Assembly: GCF_014358015.1 (NCBI RefSeq)
Contig: NZ_JACONV010000001.1
Span: forward strand, 248,001 to 312,000
Length of the DNA: 64,000 nucleotides
From: Pseudomonas triticifolii
Lineage (GTDB): Bacteria; Pseudomonadota; Gammaproteobacteria; Pseudomonadales; Pseudomonadaceae
Direction: 5' to 3'
Part shown: piece after piece, positions 17,456 to 26,347 of the stretch
Layout of the letters: the number at the start of each line of letters is the position of its first letter
How positions within the stretch are numbered: the first letter of the stretch is position 1
The notes under the pieces: model-generated
The model's database searches: none
Told to the model about the DNA's origin: nothing
The model's input: the letters and a program-made list of their open reading frames with translations, nothing else
Program-made: the position numbers and the translations under genes

Positions 17456-19465
17456 ATGTACGACTCTCTCTGCGACATCGTTCACGATCAGACCTTTCTG
17501 AAGGTTTCCGGCCTAGGCCCTGACTTCATCCTGAAAATGGAATCGCTCAATCCGGCAGGGTCGATCAAGCTCAAGACCGCGGTCGGCCTGGTGGATGACC
17601 TGCAAGCGCGCGGTCTGGTAGGCCCGGATACGATTCTGATCGAATCCTCCTCGGGCAATCTGGGCGTTGCACTGGCCATGCTCTGCGCCGAGCGCGGGAT
17701 TCGTTTTACCTGCGTGGTCGACCCCAACAGCTCGAACCACAACATTCGCATGATGCGTAGCTACGGCGCCGAGGTGATCCGGGTCGAGACGCCGGACGCC
17801 AATGGCGGCTTTCTGGGCACGCGCATCGCACTGATCCGCGAAAAAGTCCGCAACGACCCGCGTTACGTGTGGCTCAACCAGTATGAGAACGCCGCCAACC
17901 CGCGCGCCCATGCACGCACGACGGCGCGCTCGATCAGCCAGCATGTAGGGCCGGTCGATTACCTGTTCGTCGGCGCAGGCACCACGGGCACGCTGATGGG
18001 CTGTCTCCAGCATTTCAAGCGTCATCACCCGACCACGAAAATCATTGCCGTGGACAGCGTCGGTTCGGTGACTTTCAACACACCGGCCAGCCGTCGTTAC
18101 ATTCCGGGCCTGGGCACCAGTCAGTGCCCGCCGATTTTCAATGCTGACGGTATTCATGCGCTGGAGATGGTGCCTGAATCACGTACGGTTGCCATGTGTC
18201 GAATTCTCGCGCGTACCAAAGGCCTGCTGGTCGGCGGTTCGACGGCCACGGTCGTGGCGGCGGTGCATGCCTGGCGTGAACGTATCGAGCCGGGCGCTGT
18301 GGTGGTCGCCTTGTCGCCTGACTGGGGCGAGCGCTATCTGGACACACTCTATGACGACCACTGGGTCGAGCGGCATTTCGGCAGTGAAGTGCTGGGCATG
18401 ACCCTGGCGGACTTGCCGATCATGGCGCACTGGACCACGTACCTGGCGGCCGAGCGCTTGCGTCAGGCGCCCTTTCATGTGGTCGACGGCGAGGTAGTTG
18501 CGCGCCTGCTGGCAGCCGACCCTCAGGCCTGCATCCATGATGTGGAGAACGCCTATCTGGCTCACGAAGCGGGCCAGACCCTTAACCCCGACAGCTACTT
18601 CCTGAGGTTTCCACAGGCACCGGCCAATCGCATCATTGCCTTGCCCGCCAGCCTGTGTGGAGCGCAGCCGGTCAGCGGCATCAAATGGATCTCCAGCTTT
18701 CCCGGCAATACCGAGTCCGGACTGCAACGCGCTTCGGCGGTGCTGATTCTCAACGACTCGCAGACCGGCTATGCCTTCGCCTGCCTTGAGGCGTCACGGA
18801 TCAGCGCCCTGCGCACGGCAGCCTCGGCCGTCTTGGGCGCGCGCTGGATGAACCACCAGAACAGGCAGGTCGGACGAATAGCGTTCATTGGCGCGGGGTT
18901 CATCGCGCGCAGCATTCTGGACATGTTTGTCAGCGATGGCTGGACGCTGGATGCGGTGAGCGTTTTTGACCCGCACGCCGATTCGGCGCTGGCGCTGGTC
19001 CGTCACGCCACCTGTCGGCATCAACTGACCAGCGAACTGGCTGATCTGAACAGCAGCCTGCAGGCCGATGTGGTGGTGTTCGCCACCACCGCGCCCACGC
19101 CTTACGTGCTGGACCCCGTATTTCAGCCGGGGCAACTGGTGTTGAACATCTCGTTGCGTGACCTTGGGCCTGAGGTCATTGCCTGCGCCAATAACATCCT
19201 GGACGACGTCGAGCATTGCCTGAAGGCGCAGACCTCGCCGGACCTGGCGGTGCAGCAGTATCAGGATCGTTCGTTCATCACCGGCACGCTGGCGCAACTG
19301 ATGACCGGGCAGGTGGAACTGAGCCCGGATCGGGCGTCGATCTTCTCGCCGTTTGGCCTGGGTGTGCTCGACCTGGCCGTGGGGCAGAGGATTTACGCGC
19401 AAGCCGTAGCCGAGGGCAGTGCGTTGCCCGTGCCGCGTTTCTTCTTCGAATCGAACCGCTGGTGA
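17456..19465 (+). CDS. SbnA-SbnB fusion: predicted 2,3-diaminopropionate synthase
   Basis: A 669-residue natural fusion. Residues 1-325 are a PLP cysteine-synthase-fold enzyme of SbnA type. The PLP Lys lies in LNPAGSIKLKTA near 40, the phosphate loop is ESSSGNLGV near 64, GAGTTGTLMG is near 175, and ALSPDWGERYLDTLYDDHWV closes the domain near 285. Residues 335-669 are an ornithine-cyclodeaminase-fold SbnB domain (GIKWISSFPGN near 408, NAD site IAFIGAGFIARSIL near 475). In Staphylococcus SbnA joins O-phosphoserine with glutamate and SbnB releases L-2,3-diaminopropionate. The two are normally separate proteins. GGAAG lies 8 nt before ATG 17456; 5 nt separate it from the hydroxylase. Confidence 0.85.
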   Translation: MYDSLCDIVHDQTFLKVSGLGPDFILKMESLNPAGSIKLKTAVGLVDDLQARGLVGPDTILIESSSGNLGVALAMLCAERGIRFTCVVDPNSSNHNIRMMRSYGAEVIRVETPDANGGFLGTRIALIREKVRNDPRYVWLNQYENAANPRAHARTTARSISQHVGPVDYLFVGAGTTGTLMGCLQHFKRHHPTTKIIAVDSVGSVTFNTPASRRYIPGLGTSQCPPIFNADGIHALEMVPESRTVAMCRILARTKGLLVGGSTATVVAAVHAWRERIEPGAVVVALSPDWGERYLDTLYDDHWVERHFGSEVLGMTLADLPIMAHWTTYLAAERLRQAPFHVVDGEVVARLLAADPQACIHDVENAYLAHEAGQTLNPDSYFLRFPQAPANRIIALPASLCGAQPVSGIKWISSFPGNTESGLQRASAVLILNDSQTGYAFACLEASRISALRTAASAVLGARWMNHQNRQVGRIAFIGAGFIARSILDMFVSDGWTLDAVSVFDPHADSALALVRHATCRHQLTSELADLNSSLQADVVVFATTAPTPYVLDPVFQPGQLVLNISLRDLGPEVIACANNILDDVEHCLKAQTSPDLAVQQYQDRSFITGTLAQLMTGQVELSPDRASIFSPFGLGVLDLAVGQRIYAQAVAEGSALPVPRFFFESNRW

Positions 19466-21273
19466 TGGACATGCAGACACTTTCTCTTGATCGGGCCGGG
19501 CTGCCCGCCCGGCAGCTCGAATCCCGGGTGCGTGCCGTCGCGATCATCGGTATGGGCTCGCGTGGCCTGAGCGTTCTGGAACAACTGATTGGCACGAGCC
19601 GCAATGACGTTGCGAACCCACTGCGCATCGAGGTGTTCGATCCTCGAACACCTGGCAGCGGGCTGCACCTCGCCGAGCAGCCGGATTACCTGATGCTCAA
19701 TACCATGGCGGGCCAGTTGTCGGCGTTTTCGTCGGCCTTTCCTGCCTGTGAGCCCGGGGGCTGGACGTTTCTGCAGTGGTGCCAGGTGAAGGCCATACGT
19801 CTTGATGAGCGCGGACATGTCAGCGCTGACGGGCAGGGCAGGTCGGTCGAATTCGGTGACTTCGTGCCGCGCAAACTGTTGGGGCGCTATTTGCAGGACA
19901 GTTATCGGTATCTGCTGCAGCAATGTCCTGCGCACGTTCAGGTGTGTCATCACGCCGAGCCGGTGACGGGATGCCGTGAGCGCGAGGCTGATGGCGGTTT
20001 TCGTGTGCAGACGGCGTATCGGGCGCTGGACGTTGATGCGGTACTGCTGACCTGCGGCCACTCGGCGACGGGTGATGATGTGCAGCCTGTCGGCGAGTCC
20101 TTATTGATCGAAGGGCTGGGCCTGACGGCGATGGACACGCTGGCCGGGCTGACTCAGGGGCGCGGCGGGCGTTATGTGCGTGATCCGGGTTTTGCAGGCT
20201 GGCGCTACCTGCCTTCCGGACGTGAGCCGAAGATAGCGCTCTATTCGCGCTCCGGCTTGCCGTTTCACGCCCGGCCTCAGTGGCATCCGTCGGTCCACGC
20301 GGCGCTGCCGAGAGTGTTCTTTACCGCTGACGCGCTTGTCGGCCTTCGTCAGCAGAGCACGACCGGTCGGCTGGATTTCGAGCGTGATGTGCTGCCGCTG
20401 ATCAAGGACGAGATGCGCGCGGTGTTCTGGCAGGCCAAAGTCCGGCTCGACGCGCCTCGCAGACTGCTGGCGCTACAGCAGGCATTAGGTGCTGCCCGCG
20501 ATCATGCGTCGCGAGAAACGCTGTTCAAGGCGCTGGCCGAACAGTGGGGTGAGTTCGAGCCCCAACAGTGGCTGACTACTGGCCGCTGGTGTGGCGATAA
20601 CGATGCCTACGCGCAGTGGTTCGTGCAGTGGATCGAGCGTGATCTGGCGATGAGCCGTCTGGGCACGGTAAACAGTCCGGTTCGTCAGGCGCTGGAGGTG
20701 TGGCGTGATTATCGGGATCTGTTGCGGGCCGTGGCTGATCGCAACGGGCTGACCGAAGGCTCGACAGCCTCGTTTTATGGCGAGTGGGCAGGGCTTTCCA
20801 ATCGCCTGGTCGGCGGGCCGCAGAAAGAGCGTTCCGAAGACCTGCTGGCGCTGATTCAGGCCGGTGTCGTGACCATTTTGCCGCCCATGGACGACGCGTC
20901 CTGCTCTCCCGTGCCGTTCGACACGCTGATCCGGGCCCGTGTTGCGCACAGCGGTCTGTCCGTCAGTCGCGACCCTCTGCTGAATGATTTGCTGCGCCAG
21001 GGCCTGATTCGCCCGGCGCATACGTATCCGGCCGATGGTATCGATACCGACCCGTCAGGGCGCGCGTTGCGCAGCGATGGCAGTGCTCACGCAAGACTGT
21101 GGGCGCTGGGTCCGGCCGTTGAAGGCTGCACCTTCTACAACCACTACGTCCCCACGCCAGACCCTGCCTGTCGTGCACTGATCGAGGCGCGACAGGTGGC
21201 CGAGGCTTGCCTCGCCGCACTTTCGGCCAGCCGTTTCGGCGGCCCTTCAATGACCTCTTTTTCAACCCTCTAA
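19465..21273 (+). CDS. Large FAD/NAD(P)-binding protein, biosynthetic role unknown
   Basis: A 602-residue protein overlapping the previous stop by 1 nt (TGATG); Met at residue 3 is an alternative start. The nucleotide-binding motif AIIGMGSRGLSVLEQLI is near residue 29, and GSGLHLAEQPDYLMLNTMAGQLSAF near 68 is diagnostic for the FAD_NAD_binding_9-type family. It carries LLTCGHSATGDD near 195 and a C-terminal second FAD segment (RLWALGPAVEG near 552). Such proteins are uncharacterised oxidoreductases found beside amino-acid-derived metabolite genes. I infer a redox tailoring step on the hydrazine or diaminopropionate intermediate, but the reaction is unknown. Confidence 0.75.
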   Translation: MDMQTLSLDRAGLPARQLESRVRAVAIIGMGSRGLSVLEQLIGTSRNDVANPLRIEVFDPRTPGSGLHLAEQPDYLMLNTMAGQLSAFSSAFPACEPGGWTFLQWCQVKAIRLDERGHVSADGQGRSVEFGDFVPRKLLGRYLQDSYRYLLQQCPAHVQVCHHAEPVTGCREREADGGFRVQTAYRALDVDAVLLTCGHSATGDDVQPVGESLLIEGLGLTAMDTLAGLTQGRGGRYVRDPGFAGWRYLPSGREPKIALYSRSGLPFHARPQWHPSVHAALPRVFFTADALVGLRQQSTTGRLDFERDVLPLIKDEMRAVFWQAKVRLDAPRRLLALQQALGAARDHASRETLFKALAEQWGEFEPQQWLTTGRWCGDNDAYAQWFVQWIERDLAMSRLGTVNSPVRQALEVWRDYRDLLRAVADRNGLTEGSTASFYGEWAGLSNRLVGGPQKERSEDLLALIQAGVVTILPPMDDASCSPVPFDTLIRARVAHSGLSVSRDPLLNDLLRQGLIRPAHTYPADGIDTDPSGRALRSDGSAHARLWALGPAVEGCTFYNHYVPTPDPACRALIEARQVAEACLAALSASRFGGPSMTSFSTL

Positions 21274-21287
21274 AAGGAATTGGTTAC

Positions 21288-21932
21288 ATGTACGAGATCA
21301 CTTTGCTAACGGCGCTGGCCGGTGCGTTCATTGTCCTGATCATCAGCCCTGGCCCGAATTTTCTGGTCATCACCCAACTGTCGTTCAGTCAGTCGCGCCA
21401 GCAAGGCATATGCGCCGGACTGGGCGTGGCCTCAGGCAGCATCCTTTGGGCGCTGCTGGCGGCCACCGGGTTAGGGCTGATTTTCCAGCAACTGCCCTGG
21501 TTGCAACCGGCCCTGCAACTGCTGGGCGGGGCTTACCTCACCTGGCTGGGCACCAAAAGCCTGCGTAACGCAGGCAGCCAGCCCCAACCCCGTGACATCG
21601 GCGCTTTGGGCATCGGCAGCCTCTCGCGTGCCTATCGCTTCGGCCTGTTTACCAACCTCACCAACCCCAAGGCGCTGGCGTTTTACACCAGCGTGTTCAC
21701 CACCGTGACAACGCCTGGCATGCCGATGTGGGTCCGTACGGCCGGGGTGTCGATCATTGCCATCCTGGCGATCTCCTGGTTTGTGCTGCTGGCCACGCTG
21801 TTCTCGATTCCTGCGGTACAGGCCCGTTATCAGCGGATGAAAAAGGCCATCGACATCGTTACAGGTCTTTTCATGATCGCCTTTGGCATTCGCCTGCTGA
21901 TCGGTCTGTTGCCAGCCGGTTTGATCAACTGA
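21288..21932 (+). CDS. LysE/RhtB-family amino-acid exporter
   Basis: A 214-residue inner-membrane protein with about six transmembrane segments. AAAAGGAAT precedes ATG 21288. Family landmarks are ISPGPNFLVI near residue 21, GVASGSILWALLAATGLG near 50, GGAYLTWLGTKSLR near 78 and NLTNPKALAFYTS near 124. LysE proteins export basic or small polar amino acids and their analogues. Its place inside the operon suggests efflux of the amino-acid-like end product or a toxic intermediate, which would also give self-protection. Confidence 0.9.
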   Translation: MYEITLLTALAGAFIVLIISPGPNFLVITQLSFSQSRQQGICAGLGVASGSILWALLAATGLGLIFQQLPWLQPALQLLGGAYLTWLGTKSLRNAGSQPQPRDIGALGIGSLSRAYRFGLFTNLTNPKALAFYTSVFTTVTTPGMPMWVRTAGVSIIAILAISWFVLLATLFSIPAVQARYQRMKKAIDIVTGLFMIAFGIRLLIGLLPAGLIN

Positions 21933-21949
21933 TTTCAAGGAGCACCATC

Positions 21950-23104
21950 ATGCACAGCAACGACTGGCATTACCCGACTTCCATTCGCGCAGGCGCCGGA
22001 CGCGCCGCTGAGCTGGCCGATGCCTGCCGGGTGACCGGCATCAAACGCCCCCTGTTGATCACCGATCAGTTTCTGGGCAGCACCGACATGATTCACAGCG
22101 CTGTAGAAGACTGCCGACAGCAATTGGGCCATTGCGGTCTGTTTGATCGGGTCAAGGGCAACCCTACCGGCACCAACGTTGCCGACGGACTGCACGCCTA
22201 TAAAGCCGGCGATCACGACGGTGTGATCGCCTTTGGTGGCGGATCCGCCCTGGACGCCGCCAAAGCTGTGGCACTGATGTCGGGGCAGACGCGACCGCTG
22301 TGGGACTTCGAAGACATCGGCCAGAACCACCTGCGAGCCAATCCCTCGGGTATCGCACCGGTCATCGCGTTGCCGACCACCGCGGGCACCGGCTCGGAAG
22401 TGGGCAGGGCGTCTGTGATCACTGACGAACAGGCACAGGTCAAACGCACCATCCTGCACATTCGCATGATGCCGCGCATCGCCATTCTGGACGCCAACCT
22501 GACGCTGGACCTGCCGACCCACCTGACCGCTGCGACCGGTGCTGATGCGCTGACCCATTGCATGGAATCCTGGTGCTCGCCGGTCTGGCATCCGATGGCC
22601 GAAGCGGTCTCGGTCAAGGGCATGCAGATGATCAAGACTTACCTGCCTCGCGTCGTTGCGGACGGTCAGGATCTGGAGGCTCGCCAACAGATGCTGGTGG
22701 CGTCCAGCCTGGGCGCGGCGGCGTTTCAGCGGGGGCTGGGCGGTGTGCATGCGATCGCGCAAAGCCTGGGGGCGCTGTACGACCAGCATCACGGTTTGCT
22801 CAATGCCATTTTGCTGCCGTATGTGCTGGAGGCCAATCGTTCCGCATTGCTGCCACAGATGGACGACCTGGCCGTTTACCTGCGCCTGCCCAGGCCCGGT
22901 TTCAGCGGCGTGATGGAGTGGGTGTTGAACCTGCGTGAGCTGATTGGCATTCCGCACACGCTGGCTGCCATCGGTATCGATGATCGGGAGGCCGAGCGGG
23001 TGGGCCGAATGGCGTTTGCCGATGGCTGTTCGCACACCAACCCGATTCGTCATTCGGCCGAGGTGTATGCCGGGATTTTCAGTCGGGCAGTAAGAGGGCA
23101 GTGA
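21950..23104 (+). CDS. Iron-type (group III) alcohol dehydrogenase
   Basis: A 384-residue Fe-ADH-family enzyme. AAGGAG lies 8 nt before ATG 21950. The NAD site GVIAFGGGSALDAAKAVAL is near residue 88, PTTAGTGSEVGRASVI near 142, and metal ligands lie in ATGADALTHCMESW near 194 and GGVHAIAQSLG followed by YDQHHGLLNAILLPYVL near 262-280. Substrate is not evident. In this operon it could reduce a semialdehyde such as the aminoadipate semialdehyde expected from oxidative cleavage of the lysine adduct, or oxidise an alcohol intermediate. That assignment is inference only. Confidence 0.86.
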   Translation: MHSNDWHYPTSIRAGAGRAAELADACRVTGIKRPLLITDQFLGSTDMIHSAVEDCRQQLGHCGLFDRVKGNPTGTNVADGLHAYKAGDHDGVIAFGGGSALDAAKAVALMSGQTRPLWDFEDIGQNHLRANPSGIAPVIALPTTAGTGSEVGRASVITDEQAQVKRTILHIRMMPRIAILDANLTLDLPTHLTAATGADALTHCMESWCSPVWHPMAEAVSVKGMQMIKTYLPRVVADGQDLEARQQMLVASSLGAAAFQRGLGGVHAIAQSLGALYDQHHGLLNAILLPYVLEANRSALLPQMDDLAVYLRLPRPGFSGVMEWVLNLRELIGIPHTLAAIGIDDREAERVGRMAFADGCSHTNPIRHSAEVYAGIFSRAVRGQ

Positions 23105-23107
23105 TTC

Positions 23108-24265
23108 ATGACGCAGGTGGATGAGCTTGCGGTTCAGCGTCTGGCCAGTGTCTGGCAAGGCTGGGTCGACTCGGGGCGCATCGTCGGCGGCGTGCTGTTG
23201 GTCGCGCAGGCGGGTGTGCCGCGTTACGTCAGCGCGCGGGGCTGGGCTGATCGTGAACGGCGAGTCAGCGTCACACAAGACACGCGCTTTCGCCTGGCTT
23301 CGCTGACCAAGCTGCTGACGTCGGTTGCGGTGTTGCGACTCTGCGAGCAGGGGATTTTGCATCTTGATGCGCCGGTCACGGATGGGTTGCCAGCGTTTCG
23401 GCCCTGTCTGAGCACGGGTCGCGAGCCGGTCATCACCCTGCGCCATCTGCTCTCGCACACCTCGGGTTTGAGCTATGGCTTCGAGCAGCCATGTGGCAAC
23501 GCCTATGAGCGGTCAGGCGTATCGGACGGGCTGGATCGCGTCGAGTTCGATCTTCAGGAGAACCTTATGCGATTGGCAAGCCAGCCCTTGCTGTTCGAGC
23601 CGGGCAGCGCCTGGGGCTATTCGTTGGCGACCGATGTGTTAGGTGCTGTGATCGAGCAGAGCACGGGGCTAGCCTTGTCGCGGGTCATCGCCGAGCAGGT
23701 CACCCATCCCTTGGGGATGGGCTCGACCTCATTCAGGCAGGATCAGGGCCGCCTGGCCCGTGCCTACAAGGATGGCGCTGACGGTCCCGAACGTATTCGC
23801 GATAACGATGTGCTGGTGCTCGAAAGTGGACGGGCGCAAGTCTCGTCGGGTCGCGTCTACGCTGCACAGGCTTATGAATCGGGGGGCGCGGGAATGTTGG
23901 GGACAGCCGATGATTACCTGAAACTGCTGGAATGTCTGCGCCTGGGCGGTGCGCCGTTGTTGAACTCAACCAGCACCCTTGCGCTGCTGGGCAATGCCAT
24001 CGGCGAGGTGACGCTCAAGGGCAGGGGGCCTGGCTGGACGTTCGGTCTGGGGCCTTTGATTCTGGCTGACCCGCTCGCCGCCGGACAGCCACAGGGCGTC
24101 GGCACCTGGTCATGGTGTGGTCTGTATGGCAGCCATTACTGGGTCGATCTGGTTGCCGGGATCAGTCTGGTGGTGCTCACCAATACGGCCGTGGCGGGCG
24201 CTTGGGGAGGGTTTGCGGATGCGTTGGTCGAGGCGGTGTATCGAGACGCCTCAAACAGACGCTGA
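23108..24265 (+). CDS. Serine hydrolase, class C beta-lactamase/EstB family
   Basis: A 385-residue hydrolase starting 3 nt after the dehydrogenase stop. The nucleophile lies in FRLASLTKLLTSV near residue 62 (SxxK), the general-base Tyr in WGYSLATDVLGAVIE near 178, and the C-terminal WCGLYGSHYWVDLVAGISLVVLTNT near 338 resembles EstB esterases. There is no signal peptide, so it is probably cytoplasmic and an esterase/amidase/transacylase rather than a periplasmic beta-lactamase. As the last gene of the operon it may release, activate or hydrolyse the product; substrate unknown. Confidence 0.83.
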   Translation: MTQVDELAVQRLASVWQGWVDSGRIVGGVLLVAQAGVPRYVSARGWADRERRVSVTQDTRFRLASLTKLLTSVAVLRLCEQGILHLDAPVTDGLPAFRPCLSTGREPVITLRHLLSHTSGLSYGFEQPCGNAYERSGVSDGLDRVEFDLQENLMRLASQPLLFEPGSAWGYSLATDVLGAVIEQSTGLALSRVIAEQVTHPLGMGSTSFRQDQGRLARAYKDGADGPERIRDNDVLVLESGRAQVSSGRVYAAQAYESGGAGMLGTADDYLKLLECLRLGGAPLLNSTSTLALLGNAIGEVTLKGRGPGWTFGLGPLILADPLAAGQPQGVGTWSWCGLYGSHYWVDLVAGISLVVLTNTAVAGAWGGFADALVEAVYRDASNRR

Positions 24266-24352
24266 GCAGCCTTCCTGCAACGCGGGCGTTCTGACCCTTA
24301 AAACAGGGCCACCGCTGACATTAGCTGTTTATTAGCATGCATCACCCGCCAA

Positions 24353-25306
24353 TCAAGCCCGGGCAAACTGCTTGCGATAGCTGCTCGGGCTGATACCCAC
24401 CAGGTTGCGAAAGTGCCGCCTGAACGACTCTTCGGAGCCGAAGCCGGTTCTGTCGACCACCTCGTTCAGGCGCAGCTTCGAAGACTCCAGCAGCTCCTTG
24501 GCGTAGGCGACGCGCTCACCTAGCAGCCAGTCGTATGGTGTAAGGCCGGTGCTTTCCATGAAGCTGCGGTGCAACGTACGGGTGCTGACGGCTGCGCGCG
24601 AGGCCATTTCCTTGATGGTATGTGGCCGATTGAGGTCGCTGCGAACCCAATCCATCAGGTTGGAAATCGGTCCATCACTGGCCGACACCAGTTGCCGCGA
24701 GGCGTATTGCGACTGCCCGCCTTCGCGATGGGGCGGAATCACCATGCGCTGCGCCACCATATTGGCAACCCGCGAACCATGATCGTGGCGAACCAGGTGC
24801 AGCATCATGTCCAGCCCGGCAGCAGAACCTGCCGACGTCACGATATTGCCTTCATCCACATACAGTTCGTTGGGCTGGATGCTCAGGTCGGGGTACATGC
24901 TGGCCAGCAATTCGGTGAAACGCCAATGCGTGGTGACCTTGTGCCCGTTGAGCAAACCTGCCGCCGCCAGCACGAACGCTCCGGTGCATATCGAGCAGAT
25001 ACGTGCGCCACGGGCATGGGCGGCCTGAAGCTGTTCGATCAGACGCTGCGGCACTTGCGATTCGACCCCGCGCCAGCCTGGCACGATGATGGTGTCGGCG
25101 TTTTCCAGCAGCACTTCACCGGGCGTCGGCACGATGGTAATGCCCCCGGCGGCAGTGATCGGTCCGTCATCGACCGGAAAAGTCGCGAACTCATACCAGT
25201 TCACGCCAAGCTCGGGCCTTTTAAGGGCAAAAACCTCAACTGTGCAGCCAAATTCGAAGGTGCAGAGCTGGTTATAGATGAGGGCAACGACGAGATGATT
25301 TTTCAT
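24353..25306 (-). CDS. FtrA-type regulator: DJ-1/PfpI sensor plus AraC DNA-binding domain
   Basis: A 317-residue regulator convergent with the biosynthetic operon. Residues 5-185 form a GATase1/DJ-1-like domain (DTIIVPGWRG near 70, Cys in ICSICTGAFVLAAAG near 105, KVTTHWRFTELL near 123). Residues 215-315 form the AraC/XylS double helix-turn-helix (TIKEMASRAAVSTRTLHRSF, then RTGFGSEESFRRHF). The layout matches FtrA/GlxA regulators, which often control amino-acid or methylamine metabolism. Its target is unknown; the divergent DJ-1 gene at 25439 and the operon just downstream are both candidates. Confidence 0.88.
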   Translation of the reverse strand: MKNHLVVALIYNQLCTFEFGCTVEVFALKRPELGVNWYEFATFPVDDGPITAAGGITIVPTPGEVLLENADTIIVPGWRGVESQVPQRLIEQLQAAHARGARICSICTGAFVLAAAGLLNGHKVTTHWRFTELLASMYPDLSIQPNELYVDEGNIVTSAGSAAGLDMMLHLVRHDHGSRVANMVAQRMVIPPHREGGQSQYASRQLVSASDGPISNLMDWVRSDLNRPHTIKEMASRAAVSTRTLHRSFMESTGLTPYDWLLGERVAYAKELLESSKLRLNEVVDRTGFGSEESFRRHFRNLVGISPSSYRKQFARA

Positions 25307-25438
25307 GGCGCGATGTTACCGAATATTGGCATTTCGGACAGTAGTTCGGCCTGATGCTACTGGTTAATCTGCAGTCTGTCACTCAGGTGAATCGTTAACA
25401 CTGCAAGTGGTCCGGCAAGCGGACCCAGGAGCCATTTC

Positions 25439-26044
25439 GTGTCCCTCAATATTGGTATCTACGTCTATGATGACGTCGAAGTTCTCGACTTCGCTGGCCC
25501 CTATGAAGTATTCACCACCGCAACACGCATGCATGCCCGCAACAGCCGTGATGACAAGCCGTTGTTCAATGTATTCACCATTGGCCGCAGTACGGCGTCT
25601 GTTCGTGCCCGCGCGGGGCTCAAGGTCGATCCGGACTTTTCGATCACCGACCATCCGGCCATGGATTGCCTGATCGTCCCAGGTGGTGTGGTCAATGCGG
25701 AGCTTGAGAAGCCCGACGTCATTCGCTGGATCAGCGATCAGTCCGAGCCCGGCCGAGTGGTTGCCGCTGTGTGCACCGGTGCCTTCATGCTCGCCAAGAC
25801 CGGCAAACTGGCGGGCAAACAGGTCACTACGCACTGGGAAGACATCGCTGACCTTAAGGAAATGTTTCCTTCAGTGGACGTACTCAGCACGTTGCGCTGG
25901 GTCGATGAGGGTTCGTTCGTGACTTCGGCCGGTATTTCTGCGGGCATCGACATGAGCCTGCATCTGGTCGAGCGCCTGCACAGTCGTGAACTGGCCGAGC
26001 GTACTGCGCTGCAGCTGGATTTTGACTGGACCGAGAACGACTGA
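25439..26044 (+). CDS. DJ-1/PfpI superfamily protein
   Basis: A 201-residue single-domain protein with a GTG start at 25439 (CAGGAG 8 nt upstream). The start LNIGIYVYDDVEVLDFAGPYEVF is typical. The nucleophile-elbow Cys is in AAVCTGAFMLAKTG near residue 106, followed by KQVTTHWEDIADLKEMFP and a Ser/Ala-rich TSAGISAGIDMSLHLVERL. Relatives include isonitrile hydratase InhA and glyoxalase-III-like enzymes. It is divergent from the FtrA-type gene, whose sensor domain is of the same superfamily, so the two may form a regulator-enzyme pair. The reaction cannot be deduced. Confidence 0.82.
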   Translation: MSLNIGIYVYDDVEVLDFAGPYEVFTTATRMHARNSRDDKPLFNVFTIGRSTASVRARAGLKVDPDFSITDHPAMDCLIVPGGVVNAELEKPDVIRWISDQSEPGRVVAAVCTGAFMLAKTGKLAGKQVTTHWEDIADLKEMFPSVDVLSTLRWVDEGSFVTSAGISAGIDMSLHLVERLHSRELAERTALQLDFDWTEND

Positions 26045-26104
26045 TTGCATTTGCTACGCCATCTGCGACGTGTACAGCGGTCTGGAAAACATTGGCGCTG
26101 ATTA

Positions 26105-26143
26105 TCCCGGGTGAGTGACGCACACACAGCGTCATACCCGGGA
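26105..26143. other. Long imperfect stem-loop in a 303-bp gene-free gap
   Basis: TCCCGGGT and GACGC (26105-26121) pair with GCGTC and ACCCGGGA (26129-26143) around a 7-nt loop, with a small asymmetric bulge. It lies 61 nt after the DJ-1 gene stop, without a T-tract. On the minus strand beyond it a short protein-like frame (CMQLLDFLEMALQRVN) could be a vestige of an older gene. The rest of 26045-26347 shows no gene. Confidence 0.5.
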
Positions 26144-26347
26144 TTGCGCTGATCAGGTGCGCGCATTGACGCGCTGCAGGGCCATTTCCAGAAAATCCAG
26201 CAGTTGCATACACCCCCGACTGACCGATCTCTTTGTGCTGCCGATAAAAGGGCATGAAGGCGTGGCAGCGGGGGTTCTTGTATTCCGACTCTCCCCCTGT
26301 CTGCGACAGGTCGCGCCCACTATCGCAATATCCAGAGTGCAGGACAC

